Assembly (NCBI GenBank): GCA_036275915.1
Contig: DASUCV010000022.1
Span: forward strand, 186,001-250,000
DNA from: Candidatus Polarisedimenticolaceae bacterium
GTDB taxonomy: Bacteria > Acidobacteriota > Polarisedimenticolia > Polarisedimenticolales > DASRJG01
Direction: 5' to 3'
Length of the DNA stretch: 64,000 nt
Position numbers and translations under genes: made by a program. Under the pieces are notes generated by a model. It was not told where the DNA came from. It saw nothing but the letters and a program-made list of their open reading frames with translations, and did not search any database. This document shows positions 9,019 through 17,624 of the stretch, in pieces (within the stretch, counting starts at the first letter, position 1; every line of letters begins with the position of its first letter).

Positions 9019-10557
9019 ATGAAGAGTCCGGACCAGCTTCAAGCGGTTCCCGCGCGCTCTTCGATCCGTCCCGCAGGCGCCGCCGCGGCCACTCTCCTCG
9101 TCGTCTCGAACAGGCTCCCGTACGACATCGGCCGCGGCAGCGGCCCCAAGCATCGCAACGTCGGCGGCCTCGTCAACGCGCTCGAGCCCGCGTTCCTCTC
9201 GCGCGGGGGGACGTGGTTCGGCTGGGACGGCATCAGCCTTCCGAACGCGCGCGCGGTCGAGGACGCCCTCGCCTCGCCGCACGCCTTCCGGCTCCCTTCC
9301 GGCGTCGACCTGTGCGGCGTGCCGCTCAGCGAGCGCGACGTGGCCCGCTACTACAACGGCCTCTGCAACCGCTCGCTCTGGCCGATCCTCCACGACTTCA
9401 CCGGCAAGGGCGTCTTCGATCCCGACGATTGGGAGCGCTACGTCCGCGTCAACCGCCGCTTCGCGGACGTCGTGCTCGCACGCTCACGAGCGGGCGACCG
9501 GATCTGGGTCCACGACTTCCAGCTCTTCCTCGTCCCTCGCTTCCTCCGTGAGGGCGGGTTCCGCGGCCGGATCGACTTCTTCCTGCACACGCCGTTTCCC
9601 CCGTCGGAGATCTTCCGCACGATCCCGTGGCGCGAGGAGATCGTGCGCGGCCTCCTCGCCTGCGACACCGCGGCGTTCCACATCCCGCGCTATCGCGACA
9701 ACTTCGCCGGCGCCGCGGCGGCGCTCGTCTCGGCGACGGCCTCACCGGCGGGCGCGAACAGCCTCGATCTCACCCACGCGGAGGGCGCGACGCGGATCGC
9801 GGCGGAGCCGATCGGGATCGACGTTCCCGCGATCACGTCGCTCGCGGGCAGCCGTCCCGTTCAAGCGCGCGCGCGGCGGATCCGCGCGGCGTACGGGGAG
9901 CGCCCGATCGTCTTCGGCGCCGAGCGGCTCGACTACACGAAGGGGATCCTGGAGCGCCTCTACGGCGTCGAGCGGCTGCTGCGCCTTCGTCCCGAGACGA
10001 TCGGCTCGTTCGTGTTCGTGCAGGTCGTCGTGCCAAGCCGCCACGTCGTCGAGGAATACCGCCGCATGAAGCGCGACATCGACCGCGAGGTCGGCCGCAT
10101 CAACGGCGAGTTCGGAATCGACGGCTGGCAGCCGATCCACTACGGCTACCGCTCGCTCGACCGGGCGGAGCTCGTCGCCCACTACCTCGCGGCGTCGGTC
10201 GCGCTCGTGACACCGCTGCGCGACGGCATGAACCTGGTCGCTGCGGAGTTCGTCGCGTCGCGCATCGACGGCGGCGGCGTCCTCGTGCTCAGCGAGTTCG
10301 CGGGGATCTCGGAGGTCGTCGACGGCGCGGTCCTCGTGAACCCGAACGACGTCGACGCGCTCGCGACCGCCGTCTCGCAGGCGCTCGCGATGCCGGCCGA
10401 CGAGAGGCGCGAGAGGATGGATCGCCTGCGGCCGCGCATCCTGTCGAATTCGGCCCAGTCGTGGGCCGGCCGCTGTCTCGGCCTCGGCTCGCCGCGCGAG
10501 GCCGCCCGTCCCGCGGGGACGACCGCCGTCGGGGCGGATCCGTGGGCCACGGCGTGA
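9019..10557 (+). CDS. otsA: Trehalose-6-phosphate synthase
   Basis: A 512-residue GT20 glucosyltransferase that would make trehalose-6-phosphate from a nucleotide-activated glucose and glucose-6-phosphate in the cytosol. Visible family motifs are SNRLPYDIG with NVGGLVNAL, WVHDFQLFLVP, FFLHTPFPPSEIFR, ERLDYTKGI and PLRDGMNLVAAEFVA. The length is normal for OtsA apart from a short N-terminal extension of about 25 residues and a variable tail. GGAGGT precedes the ATG. The last codons overlap the GTG start of otsB. Confidence 0.95.
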   Translation: MKSPDQLQAVPARSSIRPAGAAAATLLVVSNRLPYDIGRGSGPKHRNVGGLVNALEPAFLSRGGTWFGWDGISLPNARAVEDALASPHAFRLPSGVDLCGVPLSERDVARYYNGLCNRSLWPILHDFTGKGVFDPDDWERYVRVNRRFADVVLARSRAGDRIWVHDFQLFLVPRFLREGGFRGRIDFFLHTPFPPSEIFRTIPWREEIVRGLLACDTAAFHIPRYRDNFAGAAAALVSATASPAGANSLDLTHAEGATRIAAEPIGIDVPAITSLAGSRPVQARARRIRAAYGERPIVFGAERLDYTKGILERLYGVERLLRLRPETIGSFVFVQVVVPSRHVVEEYRRMKRDIDREVGRINGEFGIDGWQPIHYGYRSLDRAELVAHYLAASVALVTPLRDGMNLVAAEFVASRIDGGGVLVLSEFAGISEVVDGAVLVNPNDVDALATAVSQALAMPADERRERMDRLRPRILSNSAQSWAGRCLGLGSPREAARPAGTTAVGADPWATA

Positions 10558-11330
10558 CCGCGCTCGCGGCGGAGGTCGCCCGCGCGGCCCGCCGGCCGCG
10601 TGCCGCGCGCTCGATGATCCTCGACATCGACGGCACGCTGGCGCCGATCGCGCGCACGCCGGAGGTGGCGCGCGTGCCGCGGCGGGTGCTGTCGTCGCTC
10701 GAGAGCCTCGTCCACGGCGGGTGGCGCATCGCCGTCGTCAGCGGACGGCCCGCGGCCCAGGCGCGCGCGATGGTGCCGGTGTCCGGGATCGCGATCTACG
10801 GATGTCACGGCGTCGAGCGCGAGGGCCGCAAGATCCCGCACGGGCTCCAGACGCTCGGCGTTCGTCTCGCGCGCATCGGTCGCGAGATCGCCGCCTTCGC
10901 ACGGCGATTCCCGGGGATCCGCGTCGAGCGGAAGCCGATCGGGGTCGCCTTTCACGACCGCGCCGCGACGTCGCGCGTCCGCGGCCGCTGGCGGCGCGCG
11001 CTCGACCGCCGGCTCGAGGGGTACGATCTCCACGGGCTCGAGATCGTTCCGGGCAAACGGGTCCTCGAGATCCGGCCCGCGGGGTTCGGCAAGGGAATCG
11101 TCGCGCGCGTCTGGCCGCCGGCGCGCCGTCTCCCGCGCGCCGATCGCTCCTTCGTCGTCATCGGCGACGACCGGAGCGACGAGGAGCTGCTCGAGGCGTT
11201 CGCCGGCCGCGGCGTCACGATCCGGGTGGGCGGTGCGCGGGTGCACACCGCCGCGCGATCGCGCCTCCCGTCGTCCTCGGCGGTCGGACGTTTCCTTTCC
11301 CTCCTCGCCCGGGCGGAGACCAGCCGATGA
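10554..11330 (+). CDS. otsB: Trehalose-6-phosphate phosphatase
   Basis: A 258-residue HAD-superfamily phosphatase that would dephosphorylate trehalose-6-phosphate. HAD motif I is LDIDGTLAPIA, motif II VVSGRP and motif IV GDDRSDEELLEAF. The GTG start at 10554 overlaps the otsA stop as GTGA; another GTG at 10542 is possible. The stop overlaps the next ATG as ATGA, so the four genes from otsA to the TreT-like gene are translationally coupled. Confidence 0.92.
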   Translation: MTALAAEVARAARRPRAARSMILDIDGTLAPIARTPEVARVPRRVLSSLESLVHGGWRIAVVSGRPAAQARAMVPVSGIAIYGCHGVEREGRKIPHGLQTLGVRLARIGREIAAFARRFPGIRVERKPIGVAFHDRAATSRVRGRWRRALDRRLEGYDLHGLEIVPGKRVLEIRPAGFGKGIVARVWPPARRLPRADRSFVVIGDDRSDEELLEAFAGRGVTIRVGGARVHTAARSRLPSSSAVGRFLSLLARAETSR

Positions 11331-11992
11331 GCATCGTCGAGACACGCGCGGCGAAGCCGTTCCTCTTTGCCGATTACGAAGGCCTCGTCGTCGCGACCGG
11401 ATGGGAGGCGAGGAACCTCCGCGAGCTGACCGAGATCGTCCGGCGCGCACCCCCCGACGTCATCCATCACCACGTCTTCCGCGCGGCGCTCGAGCATCGA
11501 TACGGGACGTGGGACCACCCGAACGATTTCGGCGCCTGGGCGGCGAACGCGCTCGGCGACCCGGTCCTCGCGGAGAAGCTCTCGAGCCTCGACCTCTTCC
11601 GCCGAGGCGACATCGAGGACACGCGCGCGGCGATCGTCGAGATCTTGGAGGAGCACCTCGACGAGGTGGCGACGGTGCCGTGGGCCCGCCCCGGCTTCGG
11701 CTTCCACTTCGCCTCCGGCATCTACTTCGCGCTCCCCGGAGAACGCGCGGCCTACACCCTCCCCGAGCTGAGGGACGCGATCACCGAGATCCCCTTGAGC
11801 TCGCTCTACTTCCACTTCCACGAAGCACGCCTTCGCGGGACCGACGACGCCGACGACTTCTCGCGCTGGATCGAGGACGAGCTGGGGCGCGTCGACGTCG
11901 CCGAGCGGCTTCGCCGGATCGACTTCTACCTGTTCAGCCTCGAGGAGCTGCGTCAACGGATCGTGACGATCCTCAATCCGGAGCTTCCATGA
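11327..11992 (+). CDS. DUF5752 family protein in trehalose operon
   Basis: A 221-residue soluble protein with no signal peptide or membrane helix. The pattern ELTEIVRRAPPDVIHHHVFRAALEH and repeated WxxxELG-type helices (FGAWAANALGD, FSRWIEDELGR) fit the DUF5752 family, which is often found beside glycosyltransferase or trehalose genes and has no established activity. The two His-rich motifs (IHHHVFR, YFHFHEARL) could bind metal; that is speculation. It overlaps otsB and the TreT-like gene by 4 nt each. Confidence 0.8.
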   Translation: MSIVETRAAKPFLFADYEGLVVATGWEARNLRELTEIVRRAPPDVIHHHVFRAALEHRYGTWDHPNDFGAWAANALGDPVLAEKLSSLDLFRRGDIEDTRAAIVEILEEHLDEVATVPWARPGFGFHFASGIYFALPGERAAYTLPELRDAITEIPLSSLYFHFHEARLRGTDDADDFSRWIEDELGRVDVAERLRRIDFYLFSLEELRQRIVTILNPELP

Positions 11993-13260
11993 GCCAGGGC
12001 GCGACGCTCGACGAGTACGCCGAGATCGTCGGCAAGGGACGCATCGACGTCATGCGGCGGCTCGCGACGCGCCTCAAGGGCCTGCGCCTCGTCATCGTCA
12101 ACTCGACGCGGGTCGGCGGCGGCGTCGCGGAGCTGCTCACGCGGCACGTGCCGCTCTTCGAGGAGCTCGGCCTGAAGCCGAGGTGGGAGGTCATCGTCGG
12201 CGGGCCGGAATTCTTCGTCGCGACGAAGCGGATGCACAACGCGTTGCAGGGCTTTCCGGGCGACCTGACCGCGGCCCAGCGCGAGGCCTACATCGCGGCG
12301 AACCAGCGCGAGGCGGCGCGTCTCGCGCTCGACGACGCCGACGTCGTCGCGATCCATGACCCGCAGCCCGCCGCCCTCATCTCGTTCGCGCCGAAGGTCT
12401 GCCCGTGGATCTGGCGTTGCCACATCGACGCGTCGCGGCCTTTCCGTCCGGTCTGGAAGTTCCTCCACGAGTGGGTCCGCCTCTACGACGCGAGCGTCTT
12501 CTCGCTCTCCTCGTTCACGCGCCCGCTCCGCCACCCGCAGTTCCTGATCCCGCCGTCGATCGATCCGCTTTCGGACAAGAACGCCGAGATGACGGACGAC
12601 GAGATCGACCGCCGGCTCGCGGCGCTCAAGATCGACCGCAGCGAGCCGCTCCTCGTGCAGGTCTCCCGCTTCGATCGCTTCAAGAACCCGGTCGGCGTCG
12701 TCCGCGCGTTCCGTCGCGTCAAGCGCCGCGACCCATGCCGTCTCGTGCTCGCGGGCGGCAGCGCCGACGACGATCCGGAAGGCGCCGAGGTGCTCCGCGA
12801 GGTCCTGGACGAGGTCGACGGCGATCCGGACATCGACGTCCTCGCCATTCCGCCGGACAGCCACCGCGACATCAACGCGCTGCAGCGCGCCGCGGCGATC
12901 GTCATCCAGAACTCGACGAAGGAGGGCTTCGGCCTCACCGTGACCGAAGCGATGTGGAAGGCGAAACCGGTCGTCGCGGGCGCGGCGGGAGGGATCACCC
13001 TCCAGGTCCACGACCATCGCACCGGCTTCCTCGTGCACTCGGAGGAGGGGCTCGCGTTCCGCCTCCGCTACCTCTTGAACCGCCGCCCGCTCGCTCAGGA
13101 GATGGGCCGCGAGGGGCGCGAGCTGGTCCGCTACAAGTTCCTGCTGACGCGGCAGCTCCGCGACTGGCTCACGCTGCTCCTCATCGTGACGGGGCGCGCC
13201 GGGGAGATGCAACTGGAAGACAAGTTCACAGTCGGCAGTTCACAGTTCACAGCACTATGA
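11989..13260 (+). CDS. treT: Trehalose-forming GT4 glycosyltransferase (TreT-like)
   Basis: A 423-residue GT-B enzyme of the TreT (trehalose glycosyltransferring synthase) group, which couples a nucleotide-sugar and glucose to trehalose in one step. Motifs include NSTRVGGGVAELL near the N-terminus, HDPQPA, QVSRFDRFKNPVGV, NSTKEGFGLTVTEAMWKAKPVV and a GT4 C-terminal helix. Trehalose phosphorylase-like activity is an alternative. The last 12-15 residues (after EMQLEDKFT) are encoded by short tandem repeats of AGTTCACAG and look like read-through into intergenic repeat DNA rather than conserved protein. Confidence 0.85.
   Translation: MSQGATLDEYAEIVGKGRIDVMRRLATRLKGLRLVIVNSTRVGGGVAELLTRHVPLFEELGLKPRWEVIVGGPEFFVATKRMHNALQGFPGDLTAAQREAYIAANQREAARLALDDADVVAIHDPQPAALISFAPKVCPWIWRCHIDASRPFRPVWKFLHEWVRLYDASVFSLSSFTRPLRHPQFLIPPSIDPLSDKNAEMTDDEIDRRLAALKIDRSEPLLVQVSRFDRFKNPVGVVRAFRRVKRRDPCRLVLAGGSADDDPEGAEVLREVLDEVDGDPDIDVLAIPPDSHRDINALQRAAAIVIQNSTKEGFGLTVTEAMWKAKPVVAGAAGGITLQVHDHRTGFLVHSEEGLAFRLRYLLNRRPLAQEMGREGRELVRYKFLLTRQLRDWLTLLLIVTGRAGEMQLEDKFTVGSSQFTAL
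13223..13252. repeat. AGTTCACAG tandem repeat inside the 3' end of the TreT-like gene
   Basis: Three copies of AGTTCACAG begin at 13223, 13237 and 13244, the last two overlapping. Base composition differs sharply from the surrounding GC-rich coding sequence, suggesting a simple-repeat insertion that shifted the stop codon. Confidence 0.7.
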
Positions 13261-13265
13261 CGAAA

Positions 13266-13299
13266 CCCTCCGGGCCCGCTTTCGCGCGCGCCCGGAGGG
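13266..13299 (+). terminator. Hairpin after the trehalose operon
   Basis: CCCTCCGGGC and GCCCGGAGGG form a 10-bp perfect stem with a 14-nt loop, starting 6 nt after the operon stop. The tail is CTTCGCTTCG rather than a U-run, so it is a terminator-like hairpin of moderate strength. It separates the plus operon from the convergent SYLF gene. Confidence 0.65.
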
Positions 13300-13365
13300 C
13301 TTCGCTTCGACGATGACGCGCGGCGGCTCGGGCGTTTGCCCCTTGGCCGCTCTGCATCATCGGTT

Positions 13366-14109
13366 TCAGCCCTGAGTCCTTTCCGCGTTCCGGTTGAGAT
13401 AATTCAGATACGCGCTGGCCTCGCCCTTCGGCTCGACCTTCTTGTCGAAGAGGATGTCGCGCGCCGTACGGCCTCTGTCGCCGTACATCGCCTTGTTCTT
13501 CTCCTCGTCGGGCTTGATCACGGTGCCGTCGAGCGCCGCACCGAGGAACGCGCCCTGCGAGCGCGACCAGGCGAGGATCTCCGCATGGAGCTCCGCGTCG
13601 GTCGCCGCCTTGGCGGTGCGGCCGACCGGGCCCGCGGTCGCTGTGGCTTCCGCGCCGATCGTGAACTTGTCGGCGAGGAGATGCCGCATCCCGCTCTCGT
13701 TCATGATGAGCATGACGAGATCGGTCTGCTGACCGCCGAACTGCCAGCCGACGCTGCCGCCGCCGATCTTGAAGAACGCGGGGGCGCCCATCTTGCCGCT
13801 GGAGTCGCGGCAGGTGATCACGCCGCTACCGCCCTGGCCGCCGATGATGAACGCGCCCTTGGTGACGTCGGGAAACACGCCGACGCACTGGGCCTTCTCG
13901 AGCGCATCCTTCGGAATCCCCTTGTCGGGAGCTTCGAGCGACGCGCGAAGCACCTGCTCGGCCTTCTGCAGCTTCTCGACGTCCTTCGTCGCTTCCTTAC
14001 CGCCTTGATTGACGGTCTTGTCGTTGTCGTGATCGGCGGCGAGCACGGGCGCCGCAACGAGCGCGGTCGCTACCGCCGCCGTGATCGTCATGCGAACGAG
14101 TGCTTTCAT
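13366..14109 (-). CDS. SYLF-domain (Ysc84-type) exported lipid-binding protein
   Basis: A 247-residue protein with a signal peptide (ALVRMTITAAVATALVAAPVLA) and a full SYLF domain: CVGVFPDVTKGAFIIGGQGGSGV, FFKIGGGSVGWQFGGQQTDLVMLIMN and the C-terminal WSRSQGAFLGAALDGTVI. SYLF proteins bind phosphoinositides or other lipids in eukaryotes; the bacterial members are exported and their role is open. GGAGG lies 7 nt before the ATG. A sigma-54 promoter of near-consensus sequence lies at 14168-14185, so it is probably expressed under NtrC-type control. Confidence 0.9.
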   Translation of the reverse strand: MKALVRMTITAAVATALVAAPVLAADHDNDKTVNQGGKEATKDVEKLQKAEQVLRASLEAPDKGIPKDALEKAQCVGVFPDVTKGAFIIGGQGGSGVITCRDSSGKMGAPAFFKIGGGSVGWQFGGQQTDLVMLIMNESGMRHLLADKFTIGAEATATAGPVGRTAKAATDAELHAEILAWSRSQGAFLGAALDGTVIKPDEEKNKAMYGDRGRTARDILFDKKVEPKGEASAYLNYLNRNAERTQG

Positions 14110-14167
14110 TCTCGATCCTCCATACGCAGGACGGCGACACAATGCACGCTGCCCGCACGCTCACCTG

Positions 14168-14185
14168 CCGCAAGGTGGATGCCAA
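14168..14185 (-). promoter_or_regulatory. Sigma-54 promoter of the SYLF gene
   Basis: Minus-strand TTGGCATCCACCTTGCGG has GG-N10-GC spacing and matches TTGGCAY-N5-TTGC. The start of transcription would fall near 14157, giving a leader of about 48 nt that contains GGAGG. Confidence 0.65.
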
Positions 14186-14320
14186 TGCGAGATCGCGCGC
14201 TGTTCCGTGCATGAGACGAAAAGTGGCGGCTCATTCTTTCGCGCTCGCGGCAAACGTACGCGGCACGGAACCAGACGACGACGATGACGCGGAATTCTCA
14301 GGCTGTGCATGTAGCGCATC

Positions 14321-14336
14321 GTCGGCGCGCGCCGAC
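14321..14336. promoter_or_regulatory. 16-bp perfect palindrome, candidate enhancer site
   Basis: GTCGGCGCGCGCCGAC is a perfect palindrome. Its centre lies about 145 nt from each of the two flanking sigma-54 elements, the usual distance of an upstream activator site. Function is inferred from position only. Confidence 0.45.
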
Positions 14337-14475
14337 AATGTGAGAGAAGAGAGCCGGATCACGCCGGTGCGTTTACGTGCCTGGGGGTGATCCCTGACGA
14401 CGATTTGCCTCGTGCCATCCGCGTGTTTCCTGCGGGATTGCTCATCGGTAGGCGATCTCGTGCCTTTTCACGATG

Positions 14476-14490
14476 GGCACGGTGGTTGCT
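14476..14490 (+). promoter_or_regulatory. Sigma-54 promoter of the small secreted protein gene
   Basis: GGCACGGTGGTTGCT matches GGCACG-N4-TTGCW exactly, with GG-N10-GC spacing; only the base before GG (G instead of T) deviates. The predicted start near 14501 leaves a leader of about 68 nt. Confidence 0.65.
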
Positions 14491-14568
14491 CCTCATCAAG
14501 AGCGAGCGCGACGGTAGACGCGGCCAGTCCCTCAATCCAGGTCGGGTCGTACGCGCGAGGAGAGCATC

Positions 14569-14970
14569 ATGAAGTTGGGAGTTCCAATGATTGCAGCCGC
14601 GCTGGTGGTGGGATCGGTCGCCCTGGCGCAGCCCACTCCGACCCCGAATCCGGATCCGAACCAAGACTATTCCGGCCTCACCATGACGAAGGGCCAGGTC
14701 GTCTCGTCGGATTCCCGCTCGAATACGCTCGTCGTCAAGGTCGACAGCAAGACCGCGATGGGGAGCACAGGCTCGACCGGTAGCAACATGGGCACGATCC
14801 CGAGCGCCGAGGACATGTCGTTCGTCGTCGGCCCCGACACCAAGATCCTCAAGGGCAGCAAGAAGTCCTCGCTGTCCGAGGTGGCCAGCGGCGACCACGT
14901 GACGGTGAACTACCGCACGGTCGGCGGGAAGAACATGGCCGTCTCGATCGGCATCGAGCCCGCCGCCTAG
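14569..14970 (+). CDS. Small exported protein of unknown function
   Basis: A 133-residue protein with a signal peptide (MIAAALVVGSVALAQ), a Pro/Asn/Asp-rich linker (PTPTPNPDPNQD) and one beta-rich domain: VVSSDSRSNTLVVKVDS, DMSFVVGPDTKIL, EVASGDHVTVNYRTVGGKNMAVSI. That pattern resembles DUF5666/OB-fold-like periplasmic domains, but I do not recognise a named family with confidence. It is a single gene with its own sigma-54 promoter and a strong terminator, which argues that it is a genuine regulated envelope protein. Confidence 0.78.
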   Translation: MKLGVPMIAAALVVGSVALAQPTPTPNPDPNQDYSGLTMTKGQVVSSDSRSNTLVVKVDSKTAMGSTGSTGSNMGTIPSAEDMSFVVGPDTKILKGSKKSSLSEVASGDHVTVNYRTVGGKNMAVSIGIEPAA

Positions 14971-15000
14971 AGCCGGCTCGACCTTCGACCATTCTCGAAG

Positions 15001-15043
15001 CCGTGGATGGCGCCCCGCCAGGCGACCGTCCACGGTTTCTTTT
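15001..15043 (+). terminator. Rho-independent terminator after the small exported protein
   Basis: CCGTGGA (15001-15007) pairs with TCCACGG (15029-15035), extended by two G-C pairs after a T-G wobble, and is followed by TTTCTTTT. It lies 30 nt after the stop codon and also near the end of the convergent gene. Confidence 0.75.
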
Positions 15044-15044
15044 G

Positions 15045-15884
15045 CTAGCGCTCGAAGAGCGCGTTCAGCTCGTCGAACGGAGCCGCGTCCCCGAACGAAG
15101 CGAACGAACCGTCCTCCGCGATCGACCGTGCCGCGCGCATGAACGCGCCCCACGCGACGCGCGCCAGCGCCCCTCCCACCGAGATCCGCCGCACGCCGAG
15201 GTCGCGGAGCTGCGCCACCGTGAGCGTGCGATTCATCGTCGAGACGAGCACGTTGACCGGCTTCGGTGCGACCTCCTTGACCATGCGCGCGATCGCCGCC
15301 GGCTCGATCACGCCGGGTGCGAAGAGGCAATCGGCGCCGGCCTCCGCGAATGCCGCGAGGCGCGACAACGCGACCCTCTCCGGCTCGGCGGCCCCGACCA
15401 AGAACGACTCGCACCGCGCCGTGAGCACGACCGGAACCCCCGACGCATCGATCGCGGCGCGCGCGGCCTTCACGCGCTCGATCGCGATGGGCTCGTCGTA
15501 GAGCGGCCGATCCCGCAGCCCCGTCGCGTCCTCGATCGAGAGGCCGGCCGCGCCGGTGAGCACGCAGAGGCCCACGTTCGTCGCGACCTGCTCGGGATCG
15601 TCGGCATACGCCGATTGGAAGTCGCCGTTGACCGGAAGCTTCGTCGCCCCCGCGATCTCCGCGATGTGATCGAGCATGACGTCGCGCGGCAAGACGCTCG
15701 GATCGTCGGGGAGCCCTCGCGAGAACGCGAACCCCGCCGAGGTAGTCGCAAGCGCCTCGAAGCCGAGATTCTCGAGGAAGATCGCGCTCCCTGCGTCCCA
15801 GGGATTCGGAATGACGAAACAGCCGTCTTCATGCAGACGGCGAAAGCGTGCGACGGCAGTGGATTGACGACTCGAGGCATCCAT
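15045..15884 (-). CDS. Isocitrate lyase/PEP phosphonomutase superfamily enzyme
   Basis: A 279-residue TIM-barrel protein. N-terminal PNPWDAGSAIFLENLGFEALATTSAGFA, the metal-site region VNGDFQSAYADDPEQV, IEDATG, ARCESFLVG and LVSTMNRTLTVAQLRDLGVRRISVGGAL place it in the ICL/PEPM superfamily near 2-methylisocitrate lyase and carboxyvinyl-carboxyphosphonate phosphorylmutase. The usual lyase signature KKCGH is absent, so it is not a true isocitrate lyase; the substrate is unknown. The mRNA is probably leaderless: TAGGAT ends exactly 7 nt before the ATG and there is no ribosome site. Confidence 0.85.
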   Translation of the reverse strand: MDASSRQSTAVARFRRLHEDGCFVIPNPWDAGSAIFLENLGFEALATTSAGFAFSRGLPDDPSVLPRDVMLDHIAEIAGATKLPVNGDFQSAYADDPEQVATNVGLCVLTGAAGLSIEDATGLRDRPLYDEPIAIERVKAARAAIDASGVPVVLTARCESFLVGAAEPERVALSRLAAFAEAGADCLFAPGVIEPAAIARMVKEVAPKPVNVLVSTMNRTLTVAQLRDLGVRRISVGGALARVAWGAFMRAARSIAEDGSFASFGDAAPFDELNALFER

Positions 15885-15891
15885 TCGGCGG

Positions 15892-15897
15892 ATCCTA
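15892..15897 (-). promoter_or_regulatory. -10 box TAGGAT placed for a leaderless transcript
   Basis: TAGGAT on the minus strand is followed by CCGCCGA and then the ATG of the ICL/PEPM-type gene. The 7-nt spacing is the same as at 6721 and 18610. Confidence 0.5.
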
Positions 15898-15935
15898 CAC
15901 TGTGTTAGGGTGCCCTCAGGTACTGGGGGAGCCAC

Positions 15936-17624
15936 TTGAACGACCGATCGTCGCGGCTGGTCCTGAGGGACCGGCTTCTCACCGAGCTCGTCGAGCCGTC
16001 GGCGGCGAGCGCGCCGAGCGCATCGCTCCTCGCGGCCACGGATGACGAAGCTGAGCTGATCCTCGCCGGAGGCGAGAGATGCTGGCTGCTGACAGCCCCG
16101 CTCGATCCCGACGCCCTGCGACAACGTGCGAGCGAGATCATCGGAGCGCATCGCCGGGCACCACTTCTGCTCATCGTCGCCGGAGGAGGGTCAGGGTTCG
16201 CGAAGGCGCTCAAGTCCGCTATCCCATTCTTCCAGTTGAGCGGCCGAATCATCGCCTATCAGTTCGACGACGATGGTCGGCTTCGAAAGGTCTCCGGTCG
16301 AAAGTCGCAGGCGCTTCTGATGGCAGCGCGCAGCCTCCGCGACCGGCTCGCCTCGCTGCACGGCGAGCGCGTGCTCAACCGCGAGCAACTCGACGGGTGG
16401 ATTCGTGCCGCGCAGGCGGACGCCGAGCAGGAGTCGCGGTTCGTCGCGTCTCTCCGATCTCGCTTTCCGGTGGTTACCGCCGCCATCGGCCTGATCTGCG
16501 TCGCCTTCTATGGCCTGACCCTCTATTGGGGAGGCGGTCACTTCCCATCCGCGCTGTGGCATCTCGGCGCCATCGACCACGAGAGGATCATCCAGGGCGA
16601 GTGGTGGCGCCTCCTGTCGGCGGCCTTCCTCCACGGAAGCTTCATGCATCTCTTCGTGAACATGCTGGCCCTCGCGAGTTTCGGCGTGTTCCTCGAACGA
16701 CTTCTCGGCCCTCACCGCTTTCTCGTCCTCTATACGGTGTCGGGAATTGTCGGCTCTCTCGCGAGCGCGCTCATGCGACGCGGCGGGATCGCGGTCGGGG
16801 CCTCCGGGGCGATCTGGGGTCTCATGGCGGCCGGTGCTGGCCTCGCATGGAAGCCGCGAGGATTGCTGCCGCCCATGACGCTCGACGTATTCAAGCGCCA
16901 AGCCATCACTCCCGTCGCCGTCAACTTCCTGTACTCGTTTCAAAAAGGAATCGACTTCATCGCCCACTTCGGCGGCGGCGCAGCCGGGTTCGCGCTCATG
17001 GCCACGGGTGTCCTCACCCGCGGTCTGCGCCCCGAGTTCGCTCAGGATCGAGCTGGCGAGCCAATCGTGCCGGCGCCCGCGCAGACCTGGCGTGTGATGT
17101 CGGCCGCTTGCGCGGTCGCTTGCCTCGGCTCCCTCGCCGTCTCCATCGCGATGCTACGGCCATGGGAGCTCGACCACCCGAAGCGCACGCGTCACGTTCT
17201 TGAGCCATCGGAGGTCTCGATCGAGCTCCCGTCGTCGATGGATGCGGGGCCGCCCCAGGCGTCGGGCACATGGACGATCTTCCACTGTGGATCGATGCCG
17301 CGCGCGCCTTTGACCGTCGAGATCAGACTCCATGACATCTCGGGCCCTCCCGACGTTCAAGAAGCCTTCAAGGTGTTCCAGGACAAGATGCGCAAGCCGC
17401 CAATGGAGAGTGCGACGATCGTCGGCGCGCCGCGCATCGAAGAGATCGCCGGCCGGAAGTTCGCTGCGGCGGACTATCAAATCGCGGGGCGCTCGGTCGT
17501 GCGCACTCTGGCAACCGTCGCCGGACATCACGTCGTCATCCTCCATTTCGAGGGTCTCGAGGGCGGTGAATTCTGGGATCGAACGACCCACGAAATCGCG
17601 ACGAGCGTGCGGTCGCCCGACTAG
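15936..17624 (+). CDS. Rhomboid-family intramembrane serine protease with extra soluble domains
   Basis: A 562-residue protein, about twice the length of a minimal rhomboid. A soluble N-terminal domain (residues 1-175) precedes a six-helix rhomboid core with FLHGSFMHLFVNM, the catalytic serine S290 in GASGAIWG and the catalytic histidine H344 in IDFIAHFGGG. One more helix and a C-terminal soluble domain (about residues 405-562) of unknown fold follow. It would cut transmembrane substrates in the inner membrane. TTG start, chosen because GGGGGAG precedes it by 5-6 nt. Its stop codon shares CTAG with the convergent ParB-like gene. Confidence 0.9.
   Translation: MNDRSSRLVLRDRLLTELVEPSAASAPSASLLAATDDEAELILAGGERCWLLTAPLDPDALRQRASEIIGAHRRAPLLLIVAGGGSGFAKALKSAIPFFQLSGRIIAYQFDDDGRLRKVSGRKSQALLMAARSLRDRLASLHGERVLNREQLDGWIRAAQADAEQESRFVASLRSRFPVVTAAIGLICVAFYGLTLYWGGGHFPSALWHLGAIDHERIIQGEWWRLLSAAFLHGSFMHLFVNMLALASFGVFLERLLGPHRFLVLYTVSGIVGSLASALMRRGGIAVGASGAIWGLMAAGAGLAWKPRGLLPPMTLDVFKRQAITPVAVNFLYSFQKGIDFIAHFGGGAAGFALMATGVLTRGLRPEFAQDRAGEPIVPAPAQTWRVMSAACAVACLGSLAVSIAMLRPWELDHPKRTRHVLEPSEVSIELPSSMDAGPPQASGTWTIFHCGSMPRAPLTVEIRLHDISGPPDVQEAFKVFQDKMRKPPMESATIVGAPRIEEIAGRKFAAADYQIAGRSVVRTLATVAGHHVVILHFEGLEGGEFWDRTTHEIATSVRSPD

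Larger units (their letters stand above)
14110..14568. other. Divergent intergenic region with back-to-back sigma-54 promoters
   Basis: This 459-nt gap between the SYLF gene (minus) and a small secreted protein gene (plus) holds no convincing ORF. It has a sigma-54 element facing each way (14168-14185 minus, 14476-14490 plus) and a perfect 16-bp palindrome almost exactly midway (14321-14336), a layout typical of a shared enhancer. Confidence 0.65.
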
